From assembly GCA_024278215.1 (NCBI GenBank), contig JAJRTR010000111.1, positions 59,483 to 123,482 on the forward strand: DNA of 64,000 nt. The letters run 5' to 3'. The notes beneath the pieces were generated by a model that ran no database searches, was not told the origin of the DNA, and worked only from the letters and a program-made list of their open reading frames with translations. The translations under genes were made by a program, and so were the position numbers. Within the stretch, counting starts at the first letter, position 1; each line of letters starts with the position of its first letter. Positions 1-7,275 of this stretch are shown piece by piece. This DNA is from a bacterium. GTDB lineage: Bacteria; UBP15; UBA6099; JAJRTR01.

Positions 1-683
1 TGGATTACGTCGAGAGGTCGGACGACCCGACGGGGATTATCCACATCTTCCGGGACACGGCAGGCGCTAAGTTCCGTGTCGTGGCGCCCGGCGCGGGCCG
101 CAACATGTCGCGGAACCCCCTCATAAACGGCAAAGCCATGATTTCTTCATGCCAGCTGCTGGTTCTGCTGGCGGATGTGTCGGAAGACGTGTTTGGATTT
201 TCAATAGATATTGCCCACCATTTCGATGTGCCGGTACTCGCGATTCCCGCACCCGCGGACAGGGTGAGACCGAGCCTGCTTTCAAAAGCCGACATCGTTC
301 TTGCCGGCGTGTCCGAGTCCGAAGCCCTGACGAAATCGCGGCCCGAGACGCTTTCGACAGCGGAGGAGGCACTGAACATTTTTCTCAAGCTGGGGCCCGG
401 AGCGGCAATCATCTATCTTGGGCGTTTCGGCGCGGCCTGCTCGTCCAAACTCAACGAGTCGATGTTTTTCCCCGCGCCGCAAAGCAACTCGCCGATTGCG
501 CCCGAGGCAGAGGAGATTTTTACGGCGGCGCTGTCTTACTGCCTTTGTGCGGAATACCCTCTTGCCGAAGCCTGCACATTTGCCGTGTCGGCGGTAAACC
601 TTGTGAACAGCCGTGCCGCGGAGCCTTTCGCCTACCCGTCGCTCCAGCAGATATCCGCGTCGAACAACCTCCGTTTCTCATAA
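1..683 (+). CDS. PfkB/ribokinase-family protein, C-terminal part (5' end outside window)
   Basis: The reading frame is open from the left edge to the stop at 681-683, showing about 226 residues of a PfkB-type carbohydrate kinase. The opening residues (YVERSDDPTG...VVAPGAGRN) match the ribokinase segment that forms part of the sugar and lid region, and the last third follows the family's C-terminal helices. In active family members a GAGD motif carries the catalytic aspartate. Here the aligned stretch reads PEAEEIF, so the glycines and the aspartate are replaced and only a glutamate remains. The protein may therefore be a divergent or inactive kinase; its substrate cannot be inferred. The next gene, riboflavin synthase, begins 100 bp downstream. 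Family assignment is fairly safe; activity is doubtful. Confidence 0.75.
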   Translation, partial: DYVERSDDPTGIIHIFRDTAGAKFRVVAPGAGRNMSRNPLINGKAMISSCQLLVLLADVSEDVFGFSIDIAHHFDVPVLAIPAPADRVRPSLLSKADIVLAGVSESEALTKSRPETLSTAEEALNIFLKLGPGAAIIYLGRFGAACSSKLNESMFFPAPQSNSPIAPEAEEIFTAALSYCLCAEYPLAEACTFAVSAVNLVNSRAAEPFAYPSLQQISASNNLRFS

Positions 684-783
684 TATGTTTTTCCCACGCC
701 GATGTGACACAGGCAGGATTGCCGGATATACTTAATTGAATAGTTACATCACTTACAAAAACATAAACGGGAACAGTAGTAAA

Positions 784-1443
784 ATGTTTACAGGAATCAT
801 TACGGAAACAGGAAAACTTAAGGAGATCAGGCGCAAAGGGCAGTCGCTGGAATTGCGCATCGAAGGGCCTGAAACAGCGGCAGGCGCGGAGCCGGGAGAC
901 AGTGTCGCCGTCGACGGTGTGTGCCTCACGGTAACGTCCATTGAAGGCGCGTCGATGAAAATGGATGTGGGCGAGGAAACATTCCGGCTCACTACGCTGT
1001 CTAAAAGGAAAGTGTCGGACAGTGTAAACCTCGAGCCGTCCCTGCGTCTTGGTGGAAAGATGGGCGGTCATATCGTCACCGGCCACGTGGATGCGGTCGG
1101 GCGCATAGCGGCCATCGAGAAGAAAACGACTGAAGTAACTGTGGCAATAAGTTTCCCCCGCGAACTCGCCGTTTTCATCGCGGCGAAAGGCTCTGTCACA
1201 GTCGACGGGATCAGCCTCACAGTGGGGGAAGTCGAGAACGGTCGTTTCAAGCTCCACCTGATACCACACACGGTCGAGAACACGACACTGAGGAATCGCA
1301 GGGCCGGCGACGAAGTGAATATCGAGGTGGACGTGCTTGCGAGATACGTTCAAAACGCACTCGACAACGGCCACGCGAAAGCGGGCGGGCTGTTCGACAA
1401 ACTTCAGAAATTCGGATACACGAAAGCGGAGGGAAATGTTTAG
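784..1443 (+). CDS. ribE: Riboflavin synthase (alpha chain)
   Basis: This 219-residue protein matches riboflavin synthase, which dismutates two molecules of 6,7-dimethyl-8-ribityllumazine to riboflavin and the pyrimidine precursor in the cytoplasm. It starts with the family's hallmark MFTGIITETG and shows the expected two-barrel duplication: the first lumazine-binding domain covers about residues 1-97 and the second begins near MGGHIVTGHVDAVGRI. Length is typical. I chose the ATG at 784 because it produces the conserved N terminus; upstream in-frame codons have no family match. The ribosome site is weak (GGGAAC). The stop overlaps the rapZ start by 8 bp, so the two are translationally linked. 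No other rib gene and no recognisable FMN riboswitch is visible in the window. Confidence 0.95.
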   Translation: MFTGIITETGKLKEIRRKGQSLELRIEGPETAAGAEPGDSVAVDGVCLTVTSIEGASMKMDVGEETFRLTTLSKRKVSDSVNLEPSLRLGGKMGGHIVTGHVDAVGRIAAIEKKTTEVTVAISFPRELAVFIAAKGSVTVDGISLTVGEVENGRFKLHLIPHTVENTTLRNRRAGDEVNIEVDVLARYVQNALDNGHAKAGGLFDKLQKFGYTKAEGNV

Positions 1444-2302
1444 CATCAACATTATCACAGGCCTTTCCGGGGCGGGGAAAACATTCGCCAACAAGTGTAT
1501 GGAGGACATGGGTTTCTATTGTATGGACAATCTGCCGCCCGCACTGATTCCGCATTTCGCCGAGTTGTGCGCGAATTCGACGCGCAAGATCGACAAAGTA
1601 TCGCTCGTGATCGATATTCGCGGAGGCGAGTTTTTCGACGATCTTTTCAAGGCTCTCGACGCCCTCGACCAGGCCGACTACAAATACTCCATCATTTTCC
1701 TCGACACTTCGGACGAAGTCCTTATCCGCAGGTATAAAGAGTCCAGGCGGCAGCACCCACTCGCGGGCGAAGCGGGCAGCACCCTCGACGGCATCCGCTC
1801 CGAACGGAAGAGACTGAAAAAACTCAGAGACCGCGCCGACCTGTATATCGACACAACAAAAATGAATCTGTGGGCACTGAAAAAGAAACTGAACTCGATT
1901 ATTGCGGGCGGCGAAAACGAGGGAAACATCACTGTCGCAGTCGTCTCTTTCGGCTACAAACACGGCGTTCCCATGGACGTCGATTTCGTCTTTGACGTTC
2001 GTTTCCTGCCCAACCCGTATTACGAGGAAAAACTCAAGGGGCTGACCGGGGAAGACGACGAGGTGTCCACATTCGTCATGGCCAGTCCGACAGCGGTCGA
2101 GTTCCTCGACAAGGTTAAAGAGATGATGTTGTTTGTGCTCCCGCACACCATCGCGGAGGGCAAGAGCAACGTCGTGATCGCTATCGGCTGCACAGGCGGA
2201 CACCACAGGTCTGTCGTGCTTTCCATCGAACTCGCGAGGTTCCTGACACAGAACGGCTACAACGTACATGTCAGGCACAGGGATATCGCGACCGGCGACT
2301 GA
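1436..2302 (+). CDS. rapZ: RapZ/YvcJ-family nucleotide-binding protein
   Basis: A 288-residue protein of the RapZ (YvcJ) family. The N terminus carries a Walker A loop, GLSGAGKT, near residues 9-16, followed by the family signature MGFYCMDNLPPAL. The C-terminal half contains GCTGGHHRSV, the conserved motif of the RNA/metabolite-binding domain. In E. coli RapZ adapts RNase E to the small RNA GlmZ and controls glucosamine-6-phosphate synthesis; in Firmicutes the homologue YvcJ is encoded next to yvcK, as here. The gene overlaps ribE by 8 bp. A short palindromic element separates it from yvcK. The role in this organism is inferred only from family and context, most likely cell-envelope precursor homeostasis. 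Confidence 0.93.
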   Translation: MFSINIITGLSGAGKTFANKCMEDMGFYCMDNLPPALIPHFAELCANSTRKIDKVSLVIDIRGGEFFDDLFKALDALDQADYKYSIIFLDTSDEVLIRRYKESRRQHPLAGEAGSTLDGIRSERKRLKKLRDRADLYIDTTKMNLWALKKKLNSIIAGGENEGNITVAVVSFGYKHGVPMDVDFVFDVRFLPNPYYEEKLKGLTGEDDEVSTFVMASPTAVEFLDKVKEMMLFVLPHTIAEGKSNVVIAIGCTGGHHRSVVLSIELARFLTQNGYNVHVRHRDIATGD

Positions 2303-2309
2303 AATATTC

Positions 2310-2393
2310 GAGCCGCTTGCAAAAGAAACGAGACCGCGCAGTTCGGGGCAATTGCAGCCGGTCACAGTAGAATCAGACTTTCACAAGCGGCTC
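2310..2393 (+). repeat. Short palindromic element, copy D (84 bp)
   Basis: An 84-bp element between rapZ and yvcK. Its ends are inverted repeats: GAGCCGCTTG on the left and CAAGCGGCTC on the right. The right half (about 2348-2393, GCAATTGCAGCCGGTCACAG followed by AATCAGA) is homologous to the right end of the 178-bp elements at 6392 and 24641. The large internal part of the long elements is missing. Its terminal bases differ from the GAGCCAATTG type on both arms while pairing is kept. Confidence 0.75.
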
Positions 2394-2429
2394 ATAAGAG
2401 TATACAGTTCCAAAACGGGACGTGATTAT

Positions 2430-3761
2430 ATGAAACAGTGGAGATGGTTTCTACCCGGGCTGAACATAAAGCGCTGGGTAGCCATTATTATAGCTGGAGT
2501 GCTTATCTTCAGCCTCGGTATGGTTTTCGTCATCGGTAAAAACATCCCGCGCGGATTCTATTTTTTTATCACCTCTTATGTGCGCCAGGGTGTGTTCGGC
2601 ATCTCTCTGTCGATCATCGGTATAGCATTGTTCATATACGGTCTCCGGCGCCTCAACAAGAGAATACTCAAGCTGTTCATGCCGGGAGACGATTCATTGC
2701 TTATCGACATGCTGTACCGCGATATGATACTGGGAAAGGGACTGAAGATAGTGGTGATCGGCGGCGGCACGGGTCTTCACTCGCTGTTGCGCGGACTGAA
2801 AAAATATTCATCGAACATATCGGCCATCGTGACAGTCAGCGACGACGGCGGCAGTTCGGGGCGCCTGCGCGACGAACTCAACATCCTGCCGCCCGGCGAC
2901 GTGCGCCAGTGCATCGCGGCCCTTGCGGATTCGGAAACCGCGGTAGCCGAACTCTTTTCATGCAGGTTCGAGTCGACCGGCTCGCTCAAGGGGCACTCGG
3001 TAGGCAACCTGCTTCTGGCGGCTATGACGGAGCTCAAGGGCGGCGACTTCTACCAGGCGGTGAAGGAACTGAGCAAAGTTCTTGCCGTGCGCGGCAGGGT
3101 GCTTCCTTCCACGCTCGAGCGCGTGACGCTCTGCGCGGAGATGAAGGACGGTACGATAATACGGGGCGAATCGAGCATCACCAGCTCACCGGCGGCGGTC
3201 AGCAGGGTGTTCCTCTCTCCGGCCGACGGCCGGGCGCTCCCCGAGGCTGTCGAAGCGATTATGGATGCCGACCTTGTCGTCATCGGCCCGGGGTCGCTCT
3301 TCACCAGCATCATTCCCAACCTGCTTGTGAAAGATTTGCTCCAGCCCCTGAGGCGCACGCCCGCGCCAAAAGTATATGTATGCAATGTCATGAGCCAGCC
3401 GGGCGAGACCGACGGATATTCCGCTTCCGACCATGCGGCGCAGATCGTAAAACTGCTCGGCAAAAAATCCATAGACTACATCGTTCTCAATAATAAGTAT
3501 CCTTCGCGCCTGCTGGCAAAGTACAGGGCCGAAGGCGCGGAACCGGTCGAAGTGGACCGGGAAAACCTCGAGCGGCTGGGAATCAGCCGCCTCGTTATGG
3601 AAGACCTTATCAGCGAAGAGCAACTCGTAAGGCACGATCCCGACAAACTCGCCGCCTGCATCATGAAGATAGCGAGGGAAACGTCGCCGGATTCCGTGCA
3701 GAACATTCTGCTCTATGATGTGGAAAAATTTCGCGAAAGACTGATGCAGATAGGAATTTGA
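2430..3761 (+). CDS. yvcK: YvcK/GlmR family protein with N-terminal membrane segments
   Basis: A 443-residue member of the YvcK/CofD-like family (UPF0052, gluconeogenesis factor, GlmR). Core motifs are IGGGTGLHSLLRGLK, VTVSDDGGSSGRLR and LPPGDVRQC. In Bacillus, YvcK binds UDP-GlcNAc and is needed for growth on gluconeogenic carbon and for normal peptidoglycan synthesis. About the first 70 residues add two hydrophobic segments (near 13-35 and 44-66), so the protein should be tethered to the inner membrane; the Bacillus form lacks these. I chose ATG 2430, preceded by a GGGA ribosome site; upstream codons run through the palindromic element. It follows rapZ as in the Firmicute yvcJ-yvcK pair. 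The family call is firm and the topology is inferred. Confidence 0.9.
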   Translation: MKQWRWFLPGLNIKRWVAIIIAGVLIFSLGMVFVIGKNIPRGFYFFITSYVRQGVFGISLSIIGIALFIYGLRRLNKRILKLFMPGDDSLLIDMLYRDMILGKGLKIVVIGGGTGLHSLLRGLKKYSSNISAIVTVSDDGGSSGRLRDELNILPPGDVRQCIAALADSETAVAELFSCRFESTGSLKGHSVGNLLLAAMTELKGGDFYQAVKELSKVLAVRGRVLPSTLERVTLCAEMKDGTIIRGESSITSSPAAVSRVFLSPADGRALPEAVEAIMDADLVVIGPGSLFTSIIPNLLVKDLLQPLRRTPAPKVYVCNVMSQPGETDGYSASDHAAQIVKLLGKKSIDYIVLNNKYPSRLLAKYRAEGAEPVEVDRENLERLGISRLVMEDLISEEQLVRHDPDKLAACIMKIARETSPDSVQNILLYDVEKFRERLMQIGI

Positions 3762-3815
3762 TGTATTATATTAGTTCAGGGAAAATAACAGAATCCAGCA
3801 AACGGGAGGACAGAT

Positions 3816-4820
3816 ATGGCAGTTAAAGTAGGAATTAATGGATTTGGAAGAATCGGCCGCAACTTCACACGCTCGGCACTCGGAAACAGCGAAATAGACA
3901 TCGTTTCCATCAACGACCTGACAGACGCGGCGACACTCGCTCACCTGCTGAAATACGACTCGAACTACGGCATTCTCGACGCCGACGTAAGCGCGGGTGA
4001 CGGCGAACTGATCCTGAACGGAAAGAAAATAAAAGTTCACGCCGAGCGAAACCCGTCGGACCTGCCCTGGGGCGACGACGGTGTGGACATCGTCATCGAA
4101 TCCACAGGCCTGTTCCGGGAACGCGAAAAGGCGGCGCTCCACATCAAAGGCGGCGCGAAGAAAGTCATCATCTCGGCACCGGGCAAAGACCAGGACATCA
4201 TGATTGTCATGGGTGTCAACCAGGACAAGTACGACCCGGCGAACCACCACATCATCTCCAATGCGTCATGCACCACGAATTGCCTGTCTCCGATTGCAAA
4301 AGTCATCCTGGACAACTTCGGCATCGAAACCGGCCTCATGTGCACGATCCACTCGTACACAAACGGCCAGAAGATTCTCGACATGCAGTTCAAGGACCTG
4401 CGGCGCGCGCGCGCGGCCGCTCTCTCGATTATTCCGACGACGACCGGTGCCGCAAAGGCCGTCGGCGAAGTCATCCCCGAAGTCAAGGGGAAACTCACCG
4501 GCTATGCCATGCGCGTGCCGACACCGACGGTCTCAGTCGTCGACCTCGCCGTCGTTACGAGCAAAAAAGTTACAGTCGACGAGATGAACGCCGCCATGAA
4601 AGCAGCAGCCGACGGCCCGATGAAGGGCATTCTCAAATACGAGGAAGTTCCCCTGGTTTCTATGGATTTCAAGGGTTGCAAGTTCTCGTCGATCTTCGAC
4701 CCCGCGCTCACCCAGATGCTCGGCGACAACCATATCAAAGTCGTTTCGTGGTACGACAATGAAATGGGATACTCGACCAGGCTCGGCGACCTCGCGGTGT
4801 ATGTCGGCAAGTCGCTCTGA
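3816..4820 (+). CDS. gap: Glyceraldehyde-3-phosphate dehydrogenase, type I
   Basis: A 334-residue GAPDH that oxidises glyceraldehyde-3-phosphate to 1,3-bisphosphoglycerate with NAD(P). The N-terminal Rossmann motif [12 protein letters not shown], the catalytic cysteine motif [11 protein letters not shown], the [18 protein letters not shown] phosphate-binding region and the C-terminal WYDNEMGYS are all present. Length is standard. The start has a good ribosome site (GGGAGGA, 3804-3810). pgk follows after 156 bp that contain two hairpins, so the two consecutive glycolytic enzymes are probably coordinated but may be partly uncoupled at the RNA level. Confidence 0.97.
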   Translation: MAVKVGINGFGRIGRNFTRSALGNSEIDIVSINDLTDAATLAHLLKYDSNYGILDADVSAGDGELILNGKKIKVHAERNPSDLPWGDDGVDIVIESTGLFREREKAALHIKGGAKKVIISAPGKDQDIMIVMGVNQDKYDPANHHIISNASCTTNCLSPIAKVILDNFGIETGLMCTIHSYTNGQKILDMQFKDLRRARAAALSIIPTTTGAAKAVGEVIPEVKGKLTGYAMRVPTPTVSVVDLAVVTSKKVTVDEMNAAMKAAADGPMKGILKYEEVPLVSMDFKGCKFSSIFDPALTQMLGDNHIKVVSWYDNEMGYSTRLGDLAVYVGKSL

Positions 4821-4850
4821 CAGCGGATTGTGTAGTTGTGTAGAATCATC

Positions 4851-4881
4851 GAACAGGATCGGCCCATGCCTTATCCTGTTC
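4851..4881 (+). promoter_or_regulatory. 9-bp inverted repeat downstream of gap
   Basis: Perfect inverted repeat GAACAGGAT ... ATCCTGTTC with a 13-nt loop, 31 bp after the gap stop. No T tract follows, so it looks like an mRNA-stabilising or processing hairpin, or a protein-binding site, and not a terminator. Confidence 0.5.
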
Positions 4882-4930
4882 GGTATACTCCAGCGGTATC
4901 GCCTGCAATATGCGGGCAATGTGAATAATC

Positions 4931-4953
4931 GGGGAGCCCGGTCGCGGCTCCCC
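4931..4953 (+). terminator. GC-rich hairpin just upstream of pgk
   Basis: GGGGAGCC, a 7-nt loop, then GGCTCCCC followed by GTTTCTCCC, ending about 10 bp before the pgk ribosome site. It resembles an intrinsic terminator with a poor T tract, so it may attenuate gap read-through into pgk or mark an RNA processing site. Confidence 0.45.
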
Positions 4954-4976
4954 GTTTCTCCCAGGAGGGCATAATT

Positions 4977-6167
4977 ATGTTGAAAAAAATGACGATTGAA
5001 GACGTAGACTTCTCCGGCAGGCGCGTCATAGCGCGGGTGGACTTCAATGTGCCGCTCGACGACGACAGAAACATCACGGACGACCTGCGTGTGCGTGCCG
5101 CGCTGCCCACCATAAAATATATCCTCTCACACGGCGCGTCGCTCATACTCATGAGCCATCTCGGCAGACCAAAAGGTGAGCCCGCCCCGTCGTTAAGTCT
5201 AAAGCCGGTCGGCGAACACCTGGCAACATTGCTCGACACCGGCGTTTCTTTTGCTCCGGATTGCGTCGGCCCCGAAGTCGAAACATTGGCGGACAATCTC
5301 AAGCCGGGCGAAATACTTCTGCTCGAGAATCTCCGTTTTCACGCGGGCGAAAAAAAGAACGATCCCGGGTTCGCAAAGCAACTCGCGGCACTTGCTGAAA
5401 TATATGTAAACGACGCGTTCGGCACGGCCCACCGCGCACACGCGTCCACAGCGGGCATTACCGAATACCTCTCACCTGCCGTCGCCGGATACCTGCTGAA
5501 AAAAGAAATCGACTACCTTGAAAATACGCTCGAAAACCCGCGTCGGCCTTTTATAGCACTGATGGGCGGCGCGAAAGTTTCAGATAAAATAATGGTCATC
5601 GAGCGCCTGCTCGACGTCGTCGACGGGATCATCATCGGCGGCGGCATGGCATTCACATTCCTCAAATCGCAGGGTAAGGAAACAGGCAAGTCGATTGTCG
5701 AAGATGAAAAAGTCGACGCCGCGAAACGCCTGCTCGAACTCGCGAAAGAGAAGAATGTCGACCTCGTGCTTCCCGTTGATGTCGTAACGGCAAAAGAATT
5801 CCGGTTCGACTCCGAACATAAAGTCTGCACGGTCGACGACATACCGGAGGACTGGATGGGGCTTGATATCGGCCCGGAAACAGTGAAGCTGTTCGCAGAC
5901 AATATAGCAGGTTGCAAAACAATCGTATGGAACGGTCCGATGGGAGTGTTCGAGTTTGACGCCTTTGCGAGCGGCACACTCGAGTGCGCGAAAGTGATCG
6001 CGCAGACCGATTGCGTATCAATAGTCGGGGGCGGCGACTCGGCGGCAGCCATAAAGAAGATGGGGCTTTCGGAGCGGTTTACACACATTTCCACAGGCGG
6101 CGGCGCGTCTCTTGAGATGCTCGAAGGCAAAAAACTTCCCGGCGTCGAAGCTCTCGACGACAAGTAG
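4977..6167 (+). CDS. pgk: Phosphoglycerate kinase
   Basis: A 396-residue phosphoglycerate kinase, transferring the phosphate of 1,3-bisphosphoglycerate to ADP. Conserved blocks include RVDFNVPLD, SHLGRPKG, LLENLRFHAGE, NDAFGTAHRAHAST, the hinge/ATP region GGAKVSDKI, WNGPMGVFE, and the C-terminal GGGDSAAA and STGGGASLE. Length fits the family. The ATG at 4977 has a strong ribosome site (AGGAGGG). It lies downstream of gap. Its TAG stop overlaps the first bases of a small palindromic motif (6167-6191) that also occurs at 15490-15514. Confidence 0.97.
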   Translation: MLKKMTIEDVDFSGRRVIARVDFNVPLDDDRNITDDLRVRAALPTIKYILSHGASLILMSHLGRPKGEPAPSLSLKPVGEHLATLLDTGVSFAPDCVGPEVETLADNLKPGEILLLENLRFHAGEKKNDPGFAKQLAALAEIYVNDAFGTAHRAHASTAGITEYLSPAVAGYLLKKEIDYLENTLENPRRPFIALMGGAKVSDKIMVIERLLDVVDGIIIGGGMAFTFLKSQGKETGKSIVEDEKVDAAKRLLELAKEKNVDLVLPVDVVTAKEFRFDSEHKVCTVDDIPEDWMGLDIGPETVKLFADNIAGCKTIVWNGPMGVFEFDAFASGTLECAKVIAQTDCVSIVGGGDSAAAIKKMGLSERFTHISTGGGASLEMLEGKKLPGVEALDDK

Positions 6168-6191
6168 CCCGTATATTGCACCAATGCGGGC
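6167..6191 (+). repeat. 25-bp GCCCG...CGGGC palindromic motif, copy 1
   Basis: GCCCG, 15 bases, then CGGGC, beginning at the last base of the pgk stop codon. The same 25-bp layout with 22 of 25 identical bases occurs at 15490-15514. It could be the end of a degraded mobile element or a small extragenic palindrome. Confidence 0.55.
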
Positions 6192-6391
6192 CAAAAATAG
6201 GAAGAATGCCTGTAATACAAGGCGCGGCAAGTGAGTGGTGAGGGAGCAGCCGGTCTCTTGCGTAAAATGCTGGTATATGACCGATCCCGAAACGCCGTCG
6301 CAACGCAGTAGAACAGGCGTTATCGTGATTTTCCGGATTTCTTTGTGAGAAATCCGGGGTAAGCGCATCTACGTGTATTTTGATTCCGATA
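6192..6391. other. Intergenic segment without a gene
   Basis: Non-coding stretch between the small palindromic motif and element A. It holds a perfect 10-bp hairpin at 6333-6357 (CCGGATTTCT, loop TTGTG, AGAAATCCGG) without a T tract on either strand. I see no convincing reading frame here. Confidence 0.5.
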
Positions 6392-6569
6392 GAGCCAATT
6401 GCAAAATTATGTTCGTAGCGAAGTCGAGTGAAATTGTTCAGAGCAAGGCGGAGGGGTAGAATCCTCGCAGGCGTACTTGTAGAGTACGCCGAGGACGATT
6501 TTATGCCGACAACGCAGCTATGGACAATAGTAACCGACCGTAGCAGAATCAGAATTTTGCAATTGGCTC
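6392..6569 (+). repeat. Palindromic interspersed element, copy A (178 bp, full length)
   Basis: A non-coding element bounded by perfect 17-bp terminal inverted repeats: GAGCCAATTGCAAAATT at 6392-6408 and its reverse complement at 6553-6569. The centre contains a strong hairpin around GCGTACT...AGTACGC (near 6471-6489) extended by flanking ATCCTCG/GAGGACGAT pairing. It is homologous over its whole length to copy B (24641-24817). It ends 32 bp before folK. GATA occurs on both flanks, but copy B has the same bases, so I do not claim a target duplication. Confidence 0.85.
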
Positions 6570-6601
6570 GATATGATATTGTTATTTATTGAAGGAGAAA
6601 G

Positions 6602-7099
6602 ATGAAAACGGCAATACTTGCTTTCGGGTCGAATCTTGGGGAGCGCAGGGGCAATATCGAGTCTGCTGCTGCGGCGCTCGAGTGCGCGGGTGTCGAGATA
6701 GTGCGCCATTCGTCATACTACGCGACTTCGCCGGTGGGCGGGCCGCCACAGGGCGATTTCATAAATGCCGCGGCCCTCGTACAGACCGCTCTCGAACCTC
6801 ACGCACTGCTCCGCCTCGCGAAAAAGATCGAGCAGGACATGGGCCGCGACCTGCACGGCGTCCACTTCGGTCCGCGCCCTATAGATATTGACATATTACT
6901 TTACGGGCGGCTGACTCTCGACACACCCGACCTCGTCATCCCCCATCCACGGTTCGCCGAACGTCTTTTTGTCCTGGCGCCGCTCGTAGAAGTTGCGCCC
7001 GACTGGAAGTTGCCCGACGGCAAAACAATTTCCTCTCTCTTCAATGAATTGAAGACCGCCACGGATTTTTCTTTGCAAATTGTTGAAAAATTACCATAA
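6602..7099 (+). CDS. folK: 2-amino-4-hydroxy-6-hydroxymethyldihydropteridine pyrophosphokinase
   Basis: A 165-residue HPPK, which transfers pyrophosphate from ATP to 6-hydroxymethyl-7,8-dihydropterin in folate synthesis. The start LAFGSNLGER, the YYATSPVGGPPQGDFINAA segment, and the catalytic region with FGPRPIDIDILLYG and IPHPRFAERLFVLAPL are textbook. Length is normal. AAGGAGAAAG precedes the ATG. The ribosome site lies just beyond the right end of palindromic element A, so the element forms most of the 5' leader. No folP or folB is adjacent; the next gene is panB after a leader with a terminator. Confidence 0.96.
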   Translation: MKTAILAFGSNLGERRGNIESAAAALECAGVEIVRHSSYYATSPVGGPPQGDFINAAALVQTALEPHALLRLAKKIEQDMGRDLHGVHFGPRPIDIDILLYGRLTLDTPDLVIPHPRFAERLFVLAPLVEVAPDWKLPDGKTISSLFNELKTATDFSLQIVEKLP

Positions 7100-7200
7100 T
7101 ATGGTTAAGGTAATACTTGGTTTTTATTGAAAAGTACTGCTTGGAGCTTCTCGACGAGCCCGAGACAGGAAGACAATTTATAGCGAACCGAAAAACGCGT

Positions 7201-7233
7201 ATGCCTTCCTGTTATTGGAAGGCATATTTTTTT
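7201..7233 (+). terminator. Intrinsic terminator in the folK-panB gap, possible panB attenuator
   Basis: ATGCCTTCC, a 7-nt loop, GGAAGGCAT, then ATTTTTTT: a complete intrinsic terminator 102 bp after folK and 43 bp before the panB ATG. Upstream, CAGGAAGACA (7166-7175) can pair with TGCCTTCCTG (7202-7211) at 9 of 10 positions, which would open the terminator stem. A weak promoter-like pair (TTGCAA, 18 bp, TAATAT) lies at about 7073-7102. The arrangement could therefore be a regulated leader and not only the end of folK. Confidence 0.8.
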
Positions 7234-7275
7234 ATGGCCCGTCGCAGCGGCGTAAACCGGATCGGCGGGCTCGAT

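Noticed and set aside
6333-6357. Perfect 10-bp hairpin as a terminator for pgk
   Set aside because: No T tract follows the stem on either strand, so intrinsic termination is unlikely.
6388-6573. GATA target-site duplication flanking element A
   Set aside because: The same bases flank copy B in slightly shifted form, so GATA may belong to the element ends or to a preferred site; no independent duplication can be shown.
7117-7275. N-terminal extension of panB from an upstream TTG
   Set aside because: The extension would be translated across an intrinsic terminator, has no ribosome site and no match to the PanB family; ATG 7276 gives the normal N terminus.
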